Under the pieces are notes generated by a model, which had not been told where the DNA came from, did no database searches, and saw only the letters and a list, made by a program, of their open reading frames with translations. 64,000 bases of DNA, taken from Haemonchus contortus (taxonomy: Eukaryota; Nematoda; Chromadorea; Rhabditida; Trichostrongylidae). Positions within the stretch are counted from its first letter, which is position 1. Each line of letters begins with the position of its first letter. The position numbers were made by a program, and so were the translations under genes. The stretch covers positions 19,745,920 through 19,809,919 of the forward strand of contig LS997562.1 in NCBI GenBank assembly GCA_000469685.2. The letters are read 5' to 3'. Positions 32,622-44,600 of the stretch are shown piece after piece.

Positions 32622-35600
32622 ATGGATGATACTCGTATTGTCAACGCACACGGGGATGAGCTTCATGTGACCAAGAAAGGTAGCATTCAAATCTCAGGTA
32701 TGTTATTTTTTCTAGAAGGGCATTAGAAATAATAGAAGCAGTACGGTGTATCCTGATTGAGTTGAAAATTTGCATGTAATCTTGCAATCTTCAGCTGCTA
32801 GACCCTCGGAATCGGATGCAGAAAGCGATGACTCGATACCGTCTTTACAAAAGTAAGTCGAGTCGGGTTCACGAAGCTCCGCAGTTTTGCACTATCAATC
32901 ATGCTCAGCGATAAACAACAAAAATATCAAGCATTATCGCTTGGTCGCTAGTAGCAGCGATTCGGTTTGAACTTTTTTAATCTCCTAGCCTGACAAAGAG
33001 ACTTCACTCTTCAGAAATAGTTTTTGCCAACTCTTATCAAAGAAGCCTCAAGCTGATTTTCTTCGGTCCTTTTTCATGGCTTCCCCCGATTTCACGTTTA
33101 CCTTCCTCGAGGTAAAGCCACCTAGTGTCGGGCAATTCTATTCCGAGTTGCTCCTATGCATCCCTTACTCGACTTCCATTTATTCAGCGTAGTACTGGGC
33201 TTCATGCTTATTTGTTCTACATACACAATGATTAGTAGAGGTAGCTCCACAATTCAGCGCTTTCTAACCTTACGCGAATCTGATACCAGTTGACCGACCC
33301 GGAGGGACGAAATGCTTGGCTGGCCTAGGCGGAAATCGATCCAGGATTCGAACCTGTGGCCGTGCGTGCGAGATAGAAGATAGTATGTAGTAGGCAGATA
33401 GACGAAAATGAAGGTTCAAAGTAGTCTAAACAAGGCGAGAGGAAAATCGGCGTGTTCAGAGAAATATGAGTCTTTAAGAAGTAGAAGAATTAAGGGCTGG
33501 AAGAGAAAGTGAAGGGAATAGTTCCATGAAAGGGGCATTTGGACGAGCTGTCTAAATGTGCGCGCCATTGCGTAAAGCTATATACAGTAAGCTGCCTGCG
33601 AGGAAGGTGGGCGTCCCGGTTGGAATAGTACAAATGCTACAGCTCCCACAACGGCGTTAGAACTAGTCCGCTTTGAGTGGGTACGTCGGCTGAGCCAGTT
33701 TTGGTCGTGAACTGTGGCTTTAGCAAATGCGGTGATGTCACACCTTTGATCTTGAACCAATGTAGTCACGTTTTTGATTCTCCACAGATATGCAGAAGGC
33801 GATGAATAGAGATGATAAATGCTGCATGCACCCGATACTTTGGGTAGCATTAATAGATGTTTACAAACTTCCAGAATCAAATTCGATGATCACATTGTCT
33901 CAATTACTGATCCTGAACCCACTGATAAACTTAAAAAAGGGAAGAAGGGGAAAAAGAAAAATGAAGCAAAAGGAGGTGAGCAGTCTTTCTCCATTTTCTA
34001 GACAGAAGAAAATGGGGTTGTCAGTATTGATGTATATTTCTTCCTTGCTATTCAGTATTCTCGTAAGTGGAAATTTTTGATTATTCTAATAAATTTTTCG
34101 AAAATAAGCTTGGATGTACAACTTTCTTCGAGTTCTCCTAAAAGAATTTATCCTTTCTTTCCTTATGTATCGTTTGAACCGAGGTAGGGCGCATAACGAA
34201 GATTGGTTGTTGAACGGTTTAAGGTTAACAATTGAACTGTCCTTCAACCAATCTTACTGGGCCACTACAGCTATCCTTATTCGAAGGGCTGAATTATGTT
34301 GTCGATTAGCTGTCGTCCGATTTGGGACCCTAACACTACCACCCACATCTGATGGGTAGAGTAGTAGGTACTAGTTCTCTGAATACAACCCGTTGGAACT
34401 TAATTGGAATTCATAACTAAAAGGTCGAAAATTACTGATATCTGGAAGAGGGGTGTGGTGCGTTAGGAACGAAATGGTCGCGTCGCGGTGAGAGGGGCGT
34501 CGCGCGCGAAGGAATGTAGCAAGATGCAGCAGTAGGTAAGAAATACAAGAACAAAAGTACTAGTAGTAGAATTATGCATAGAATAATGATCGCATATCGG
34601 TTGAGTTGTATGAAGAACACTAGAGCTGTAATAACGGCGAATGAGTGGTCCGCGACAGCCGCGTGCGGCGAATCGATTACCCAAAATCGTTCCTAACGCC
34701 CGTCTCCCCTGGAAGAGCGGTCAAAGAGGGACTTCATGACTTGTCTCGTCATCCTCTCCCACGGTTCTAGGTGCTTCTAGGTCCTGCTGTGTAGCAGAGG
34801 ATACACGTCACCCCGATTTTACCTTGATGTTAGGTTAATTTGTCATACGACTCATGGAGGAAGCGAGCTATTAATTGGTTAAGCCGAAACTCTGAAGCAG
34901 TGAGAAAAAAAGGTGTAGTTCACAAGAGCATAAAGAAACCATTCGGTTCACTCTGTTGCCGAAAAGAAACAGCTTTTGATATTCAGTTTAAGTGTATTAC
35001 CTCCTTCTTTTTATAGGGGAGCAGTTCTTTTGAGGCTGGTTCGATTGTAACGCTTAACATAACTATTTTCAGATCTTACTCCACCAGAAGCAGTTAAAAC
35101 TGCAGAGACATTCGAAATTGGAAGAAATTCGGAAGAACTCATACTATGTGGTCCCGGCAAGTGGGATTTCGATTTCTTCTGTTTGGCAAGAAGTTCAGAT
35201 TCCTCTATTTGAACAAGTTTACGGCCTCTAAATGTCTTTACCGTCGAGTATCTCAGCTCTGTCTTTGCTAAGACCTTATGCTACCGTTAGAGAAACGCCT
35301 AAGCAAAACTGTAGAGTTATAGGGTGTTGAAATGAGGTGGGGTTGGAGAATAGTCAGCCTTATCAACGGTCAATGTTGTTCAGCATCCCTGAAGATTGCC
35401 ATTTATGCAGAATTCATTCAAATTTTCGGTTCACCCAAAAAAGTGTGGGAGGTTGTGGAACGAGTACTTAAATCGTTGAAGTCCTCTCCATATACAGTAC
35501 CGTTCAAAAAGAAATCACCTCCAACCTTTTTTGCCATAACTCATCTCGAACTCAACGTTTCTGACTGATTTTTTGATTTGTTGTCAACAGTAACGATATT

Positions 35601-38600
35601 CGATGTCTCCATTACAGGACTCACGATACTCCTTTTTATTTCGTTCAAAAGGCCACTTTTTACATTTCTTCTGAACAGGACAAAAAATCATCAGTTTCAA
35701 TAATTTGAAATAATTCACTTGACTTGAGCGCTATCATCCTTACTTTATATAAAGCGCTCGCGTCTGTCTGTCCGTCTGTCTGTCTGTCTGTCTGTCTGTT
35801 TGTACGGAAATTCATAACTGCTGTCCCCGTGGACCTAGGACGTTCAAATTTGGTTGGAGGACAGGCGGCAGGATGGGAACACATATGGTGGGTGGCAGGA
35901 CCGGACCCTGCCCACAGGGGGCGGAGTTTGTGCGAACAAAATGTTTCGGCGAAAAATCATAACTGCTGTCCCCGTAGACCTAGGACGTTCAAATTCGGCA
36001 GGAGCACAGGCAGCAGGATGGGAACACATATGGTGGGTGGCAGGACCGGACCCTGCCCACAGGGGGCGGGGTTTGTGCGAACAAAATGTTTCGGCGAAAA
36101 ATCATAACTCCTGTCCCCGTGGACCTAGGACGTTCAAATTTGGCAGGAGCAGAGGCGGCAGGATGGGAACACATATATATGTGGGTGAAAGGACCGGACG
36201 CCGCCCACAGGGGGCGTAGAAAACAAGATTCAATCAATCCTAGCGTCTTTGTTGTTTACGATCTAGCTTTGATTCTTTGCTATGTCTCACTCGACAAGAA
36301 GGGTAAGTGCACTGATAGGGGCACATTATGAAATTTGGTTCAATTCTTGCTTACGACCGCTACCCAGCGAAGTTTGCGATTCAATGAAGGATCAGGGTTT
36401 CTCTCTGCTTTGATATCATTCATGGTAAAACTTATCCGACCGCTAACAATCTTGGATTCTCATTTAATGTATCTGTAGAGAAAAGGAGCTACATTCATGG
36501 AGACATTTGATAATGGCAATATTATGGCTCGACAACATTTGTGAGCACCATTCAAGGCTTTGAATGCGATTAAATTTGATAAGTCTCCATTTTTAAAATC
36601 AACAGGGACAGATCGAGACAGACAGATTCTAATCAGGAGCATAGGCATCGGCACATTTTGAATATGTTTTGCAGGCCCTATTTCCAAAAAGTATCATTCG
36701 TTTGAAAGAAGGAGAGTGCTGTTTGCCGTGTATCACAACTCTATCATAAGAATGAGGGAAGCCCGGTGTTAGCCGGGCGATCCGACTGTCTCTATTATTA
36801 AAACAGTAATTTTGTGTGCCTTTTTGCATGCCCGTTTGTGCGTTCTTCCAAAAGTCACGTGGGCACGACGAAGAGTGTGAATGTCAAATGAGTGCGGTGA
36901 GGAAACAGTTATGAAATGGGAAGTCAACCGACACTGTTCATATTGGTCCTCTAACAAGTCGTAAGTAAGCGGTAGTGGGCATATGGTGCATGCATTAGCG
37001 TGCGTAGCAAAACTGGTCATGAGATAAAGAACTAGTTAACTACTACTCCAATACTTTGTGGTGAAGCCGTTGGCATCGATGACGGCTTGGCATCTGCGGG
37101 GCAATTATTCGACCAACTTGTCGATCAAGCACTCATCGATTTCCTTCCAATCCTCTTCAAATAGGCCAAACTTCTGAGCAGCATTTGTGACGGTTTTATC
37201 GGCTGTCCTTTTCTCGAGGTCTTGCCACGAGGGTCCATTAATGTTCAGGTCAGGACACTGGCTGGTTCAGTCAAGGCATCGAATTTCCCGATGAGTCACC
37301 CACTTGCGCACCCCTTCTAGATCTGTGTCCGGAGTCGTAATCTCGCTGGAAGGTAAATTATCTTCCGTGCAAAGGACGGGAGAAAGGTAGCATGGCTTTC
37401 TCCAAAGTGTCTACGTGCATATGCTGGGCCGTAGTGGTGAGAATACGGTGCGTGGGCCCCATGCCTAGAATCGGAGATCATCCCCAAACCTATACTGAGC
37501 CGACACCATGCCTGAGAGTTGTCAAATGGAACTTGGGGTCAGAACTTGTGCCTTGAAAGGTCGTCTACGAACGGAACTAAAGGTTACCAAGTCAAACAAT
37601 CTTTGACTAGTCGCTCTAGATGACTTCGCGTCATTGGTTGAAGTTCCAGCGAAGGTGCTCACGCGCCCATTAAAGTCGAGCTCGTCCGTTTTTTCAGAGA
37701 TCCAGATACTTTTTCACAAAACTTCTAACACATATTCCAGCAAGCCACAGGCGTCTGTCGATGACACCTCTAGATGGTAGCGACGTCGCCGTCGCCGATA
37801 TTTCGGCCATTATATCGGAAGACGCTCGTCTGGAGTCTTGAGTCGACGCACAAATGTTCTTCCTATCGTCCTCAGGAGCGGCAATCCGTAACCTTCCCGA
37901 GCTGGCTCGCTTGATTGGGCCTATGAGAGGCTCGACACCTCTGATAGCCTTCGTTATCGTAGACATTGGTACAGCAAACAGCCTTGGATGTTGATCATGG
38001 GTCAATTCCTGCTTACTGCCTGTGGCAGTGGCAGAGAGCTGCTCCATGGTCAGAAAGCGAGAGCCAGAGATTTATCTCTTCACATAGAGCGATCAGCTTA
38101 CAGAACAGAAAAATCACCAATATTTTTGGACTCGAAAAACACAATGAAGTCTACCTAAAGAACATGCCCCTTTCGCAATTTTTCTGAAAAAAAATTCACC
38201 TACTTCGCCGGAAGTGAGCTACTGCCAACTCTGCATCGCAGGAGAGTGGGTAATGTTTGAAAAAAAACGCTATCAAAAAATCAGGTGAAAAGAATGAGTT
38301 TGAGATGAGTTATGGCAGAAAAGGTTCGAGGTGATTTCTTTTTGAACGGTACTGTATTCTTCATTGGTAACAACAGCCCTAGTGACCGTCAACTTTTGCT
38401 CCAGTCGATTTGTCTCAGAAACATTGGGTTTGATTTGGCTCCAAACAATTCCGAAACTCTACTTTATCCAGTCGCAGCAGGAATGGCTTGTCGCAATAAA
38501 CTGTTCAGCTCAACTCCTATATCATTTGTGGAAAGCTCTAGGAAAACGGTAACTTGAGAGACGGGCAGTTGGATCGCTTTTGGATAATCGATTTGCCGCA

Positions 38601-41600
38601 CGCGGCTGTCGCGAACCATTTGCTTCGCCGTTATTACAGCTCTAGCGTTCTTCATACAGCTCAATCGGTATGCGATCATTATTTGAGGCATGATTCTACT
38701 ATTTGATCCTTTATTCCTGTATTTCTTACCTGCTGCTGCATTCTGCTACATTCCTTCGCGCACGGCGTCCCTCTCGCCGCGACGCGACAATTACGATAAT
38801 TCTGCACAAGACCCCGCTAACTTGACTGCAAAAGAGAGCCTTATTCAACTGCTCAGGAAATTATCTTGTTCAACAAATTTCAAAAGAATCCATAAAAACG
38901 GTTTCTTTTACCTAGTTGCCTACTGAAGACGAACCATCTCCTTCATTTTAGATTACAGTTAGGCCTCTGATAATTTACAAAGCCAGTCTCCGACGAACAC
39001 TTACAGATTCATTCCTTTTCTTCACTCACTCATTTACGTTTAGCAAACGAGAAGTTTACAAGGTGCCGCATAAAAATAAGGATGACAATGAAAGTAAAAA
39101 GAAAGACAAGCAGAGCACGAATGAACCTGAAGCCAAACAGAGTCCTCCTCAATCAGGTGCTAGATTTTTTGACAATTACAGTGGACGGACAGGAAAACAA
39201 CGTCATCAGAAATACTGGTTACAAACACCCTACATTTTTTCGTTGACTTTGGAAAACTTTAATTTCTCCCAGATATGGTTCATAGTACAATGAAAAAGAC
39301 AAGCGGAATGAGTATGACTTTGGACTGATAGTTCTAGGGCATAATTACTCCTTCGTTCCCTGAGCTGTTTTAATCTCGGTCTTCGTGGAAATCGTTCTTA
39401 GTAGATATAAAATGCCTATCCTTAGTTCCCAAGAACCGAATAGCAAAAAATGACTATGTATGCCGGTTCTGAGCTTTCCTGTCCCTTAGCGAGGAGTTTG
39501 GCGTTAATCACCGGTGGGTGTAGATGGTTCCGCGTATGAGATTACGCCGGGTTGGAAGTGTGAATAAAAAAAATTTGTCGTCTTTTTAGGTACCTCTTGT
39601 GCACATGTTTATGACATTGAGCGAAATGATTTTCGTGTCAACTCTAAATGAGTAGACCTTCATAAGAAAACAAGTAGGAAGCATCAGATACTGTCTGGGG
39701 AGCTCATCCGGGGAGCCGTGCACATAAACCCTCTTTCTGTTTCCAGTGTGGCTTTCACTATTCAGTGCAGTGTTAAATGAGTGAACCGCTTTGTGAATAG
39801 GGTTAGCAGCACATTTTATGAAAATATAGTGTTAGATGATTAATCTTTAGAAACTAAGTCACTGGTCAGTTAAGGACAACGTGAAAGAGGTTCTTGAAGT
39901 AATAACAGTCACATTCTTTTTCAAAGCTGGTCTCTACCATGGTGCAAGAGAACGAAGAAATCGGCGTATCCAGAGGAATATAAGGCTCTCAAAAAAGTAA
40001 CTAAATCATTGGTTAGACGAGAATGTACGACAAAAGTTGGGACGAGCTGTATAAAATGTGTGTTCCATTGAGACAGCTGGCTGTAGTAACCTGCCTGCAT
40101 GCAACGTGTGCTGGGAGTTTTCAACCTCTAGAGCCTCTACAGTGCTGTAAGAACTCGCCCTCCTCTGGGCATATATGGCTAACCGGTTTTGAAGCCCTTT
40201 TAGGCCGTTTTTACAACCGACAACGCCCCTTGTGCTATCCTTCAGGGTCACATTTTTTAGGGAGGAATCTGGAAACATTCTTCTTGTTTACTGTGCCTTT
40301 AACGGAATTACTCGCTTTGCATTGCCGTGTAGTTATTTCCACTTCTTGAAACCTTTCCACCCGTGAATACAGTGATACTATTGCGCTCACTACAAGTGTA
40401 GTGACTCTCATCAAAATTATCATTAAACAGTAGTGGAATAAGGGCTCGCAACTATTAAGCATCATAACTGACGAGCACTGCGTGATAAGGGGAGACGGGC
40501 GTTAGGAACGATTTTGGTAATCGGTTTGCCGCGCGCGGCTGTTGCGGATCACTTGTTCGCCGTTATTACAGCTCTAGCGTTCTTCATACAGCTCAATCGA
40601 TATGCGATCAATATTTTATGCATAATTCTACAATTTGTACTTTTGTTCGTGTTTTCTTAACTACTGCTGCATCCTGCTACATTCCTTCGCGCGCGACGCC
40701 CCTCTCACCGCGACGCGACCATTTCGTTCCTAACGCACCAGACCCCGTGATAAGTGATCAGAGTAGCAGGTAATGAAATCGAAAATACTGTTTGTCATAG
40801 TACATAGATTAGCTGTATATTCCTGGGATATTCCATTAGTAGTGCTTCTCCTTTTTTTCGTGCTTATCAACAGAACTTGAACATCAACAGAACATTTGAA
40901 CATAAAGAAATGTTCTTGAGGAGAAGTTTTTCAGTTGAAAATGAAGAAATAGCTCCAGATGAGCCTTGGTGGGTTTCTTTTCTGTTGCAATTATAGAAGT
41001 GCGTGGTAGAGCAAGTCAAACTCAAAACTTATTTTTTACTTGTCTTTTCCCTGCGCATCAAGTATTAGGTTGTAAGGAAAGTGCCGGCCGTTTGGTCAGC
41101 TATTTTTCAAAAAGTCATAACTCATCTCAGAGTGAAAATTTTTATTCATTGTAAGCCCCATTCGATTCTACACATGTTTGCCAACATGATACAAGTCTGT
41201 CTATTCCATTCTCATAAAAGTCCGGAGATCTGTACTCCAACTCGAAAAAGGCAGCTTCCACGTCGCCTTGATTTTTGAATACTCGTTCCTAAAAGAAGCG
41301 TCCAGGTGTTTGAATAAATGATAGTCAGATTGTGACAGGACTAGTGAGTAGGGTGGATGAGGGAGAGCCTCGATTCGCAGCTCGTTCACGGTTGCGCATT
41401 GTCGTGTAAAAGCAGTAGACCGTGGCGACTGACTAGTGATGGCTGCATTTGCCCCAGTTTCGTGTACTTCTTGTGAATTCAAACACAATATGACTGTGCG
41501 GTGATGGTTTGACCTAGAGGAAGAAATGCGTAGTGGATTTATCCATGTTTGGACCACCAAACTGTGATCATTGTCTTCGTGACGTGTAAACTTGGTTTGG

Positions 41601-44600
41601 GAAAATTTTCGGAGGCTCATCCACACCCACCCACTGAGCAGAACGCTTCCTGTTATCATACTGGATCCATTTCTCATCACACGCTACAATACGATGGAGA
41701 AAAGTCTAAACATCATTTCTTCTCAACAGCGAATTTGAAACCTCTAAGCGCTTCAGTTTTTGCTGCTTTGTGACATCGTTTGGCACGTTGGCAGCGACGA
41801 CTGTGTAGGAGGCACCCATCTTCTTGGCAATCTCTCTCGGAGGTTGACGTCGATCCTCTTCGACTGCTCTTAGCAGAACATCGTGATCAACTAACGACCA
41901 ACTCGCTCTTCGTCTTCCAGCGACCCGTCTCCACTTCTAAACTTCTGAAACCAGCGACGAATCGTTCGCTCTGATGCAGTGCCTTCTCCCCATTCAATGT
42001 TGATGTTTGTGGCTGCATCCTTCGCAGTTTGACCAAGTTTGAGCTCATGAAGTAAAACCGTTCAAGAAGCAGTCTCATCCATTCTGCCAAAAAAACCTCC
42101 TAAGGATTCCAAAAACTTACAGACTTCGGGGAAAGCACTATGACAGAAAGAGCAACTAATGAATTACCTAAGGAACACAATATGTCGATTAGTCTGAATG
42201 GACAGCCACCAAAATTTGAAGTCATATGGCGCGTGCGTGGGAACGGCCAGAACTTTCCTTACAACCTAATATCATGAACCCCCAGCGGTACACGTACAAG
42301 AGAAAGATTGGGATGTAGTGTACGTGATTACAGCTCCAACTGCATTTCCAGCTTCAACATATCTTTAAGCCCATTGCTTTCAAACAAGAAACGAGTTTCT
42401 TCTCCAGTTCTCCCCTCCGAATTATCAAATGCTGTTTACTGAACGTAACCGTAACAGCGCCTTTTCAATCGCCATTGGCTGTTTTTAGCATCAAAGCTGC
42501 ATGAGTTGTTGTGCTAATTTGAAATGAATCTCATTTCTAAGGCTAAGGTTGCGTTGAGGATGTAGTTGTGATCCCTAAAAAGGACCACTTGAATTATTAT
42601 AGTTCTAAAGGGTGAGGCTAATAATGTGAATACACTAATAGACATATCAGACACTCTACATCGGAACTTGGCCATTGCTCTTGAGCTACGAGCCTTAAAA
42701 CCGTTTACCTTACAGCATACGTATTGGCGATCGCCTTCTCTCAAGAGATGAAACAGCTAGCCTACTGAAAAAACTTGCAGAACTGAAAAACGAAGAAAAT
42801 ATGCGTGAGTGCACTTTGGCTTCTTACATAGTGCGACAAAATTATGGGCGTCGAAATTGGGAAACTTTTAAGACAGAAATGACCTATTAATTTTACTTCA
42901 TTCGCTATCCATTAGTTGCACAAGCAGGATTTCTTGCAAAATGCATGGTTTCTATTGTGGGACTCTCAGCATCTTTTAGATGGTGAAGGCTCATCCAGTG
43001 GCGTGTGGTATGATTCACGCGTGGAGATCATGAGGTCACCTCGCGCGAGGGGTGGGGCCTGCGGCAACGCGGTGCTTTGGGCGAACGTCCGTTGCGCGCG
43101 TCCGTCAAAAGTAGTTCATCCCGCCCATTTCCCGTGCGGCACACCCCATTGAGGTCTCGTGATGACAATACAGTACCACCAAAAGTGAGTGGAGCGAACA
43201 ATTTGCATTTGTCTGTATTATCTTCTCTTTGGCTGACTGCCGTGGACCAAGCGCAAACCGTATGCCCCACTTACAAGTGCGACGTCTGTCAAGTATCGCG
43301 GGCTGACCCGCCGCATGCGACGCTGCGGCGTGACCTAGTTTCGACGGACGCGCGCAACGAAGCGCACCCGGTGCTTGGGCATGCCAACCATGTCCACTAC
43401 ATCGACGTGTTTAATGAGCCGATGCGGACTTTGGCGACTTCCCCGATTCTCGGCCACCTAGCCTGTCGTACAAGGCATCATCGTTTCAAAACTGTGTTGC
43501 CTCGTCTCCTGTGAATCCACACTTCTAGTCCTCCCAGAATTTTTTCACTGGTTGGTGTGAGTTCGTTTCTCGATTCTCGCAAACGAATCTTCAGTGGGAT
43601 TTTCTAAATGGAATTCGAGAATCCATGCTTTTCCCCTTTTCGCGCCGAAATTCAGAACGGTCTTCGCCATCCTCGTATGAAGGACTTTGAATGCATGTCA
43701 TAGAAGCTGTGACTTGTGACTCAAGCTTAACAACACGACTGTCTTTTTAATCCTTAAACTTATATCTAATTGTAAGTACAGCAGCCCTTTTTATGGCCTT
43801 GTTCCACAAGTATGTACCTATAACCCCCTATACACTTTTAAGCATAACAACGTATGCATCTGCTCGAAAACTACTTAGACTTTTGACTTTCGATTTGACG
43901 TTTCGTTAACTGCTGTTAATTCGCCGCAGTACGCGATGCGAAAGTCCCACGAGGTTGGCGAGTTATGGACAGAACTTCAGTCTCGTACAGGGCTCGAACT
44001 CGTACTTGTACTTTCCGCGCACCGTGCTCTATCCCTTACACTACCGAGACCCCGCTTGCGACTTTACGAGATGATGACGATGGAAGCGGTTTGGAAGCGA
44101 TAGCTGAACGAGATTTCACTCAAATCACATGCATAAAGGTGCCGTAGTAAGCAAAAACCCAAGAATTCCTCCCATCGTCACTAGACAGAATTTTTGCTAC
44201 TGAGAGCTTCATACTGTTATGCTCTACGATCAGTTCTGCGAGCTCAACACTCGAGCTCCATTGCGAACGGTGGAGCCTCTGTAAGGCCGTTGCAACGCGT
44301 CCACCTCTGGGGGAAGCGTGCAACGGTGGCAGTTTCTAAGACACTATTATTGACTATCTAGGCCATTTTCTCCCTACAACGGTCCACGAGTTTTCCTTGA
44401 CAGCCCAGAGATTCGTCCCAGTAAGGAAGCTTAGAAACCATTTCTTTCATCGACTGTGCTTCTTGACTGGAAGCGATTAGAAAGAAATGAATGTTATTAG
44501 GAAGGCTTAGTTCAAGTTCACTAATTGCAGCTGTGCAGAAACGTCGCAGTTGGAACTTAAATATGAGCTATCGCGGGTGGTCCAATATACCCAGTACAGA

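Larger units (their letters stand above)
35495..38354 (-). mobile_element. Tc1/mariner-superfamily element with ~60-bp TIRs, invaded by repeats
   Basis: Ends CAGTACCGTTCAAAAAGAAA (left) and TTTCTTTTTGAACGGTACTG (right) are flanked by TA. The inverted repeats extend about 60 bp (through GCCATAACTCATCTC) with a few mismatches. At 2,860 bp it is about twice the usual length, because a 145-bp tandem-repeat block has expanded the left portion. It occupies most of intron 4 of the 28-kb gene. Confidence 0.88.

Noticed and set aside
33790..33810. Exon start after TCTCCACAG in the 28-kb gene
   Set aside because: It reads KYAEGDE and then a stop with no donor before it. The acceptor at 33874 continues the frame cleanly.
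35810..36215. CRISPR-like array
   Set aside because: The units are 145-bp contiguous tandem repeats without spacers, in a eukaryotic genome.
36283..36301. Small exon (FDSLLCLTRQE or LILCYVSLDKK) between exons 4 and 5 of the 28-kb gene
   Set aside because: It can be made phase-consistent, but exon 4 (ending 35160) joins exon 5 (39044) directly in phase, and the segment lies inside the invaded Tc1-like element.
43975..44052. tRNA gene on the minus strand
   Set aside because: A 7-bp acceptor-like pairing and a GAGTTCGAGCCC B-box-like motif exist, but the T stem does not pair and the D and anticodon arms are not convincing. At most a tRNA-derived relic.
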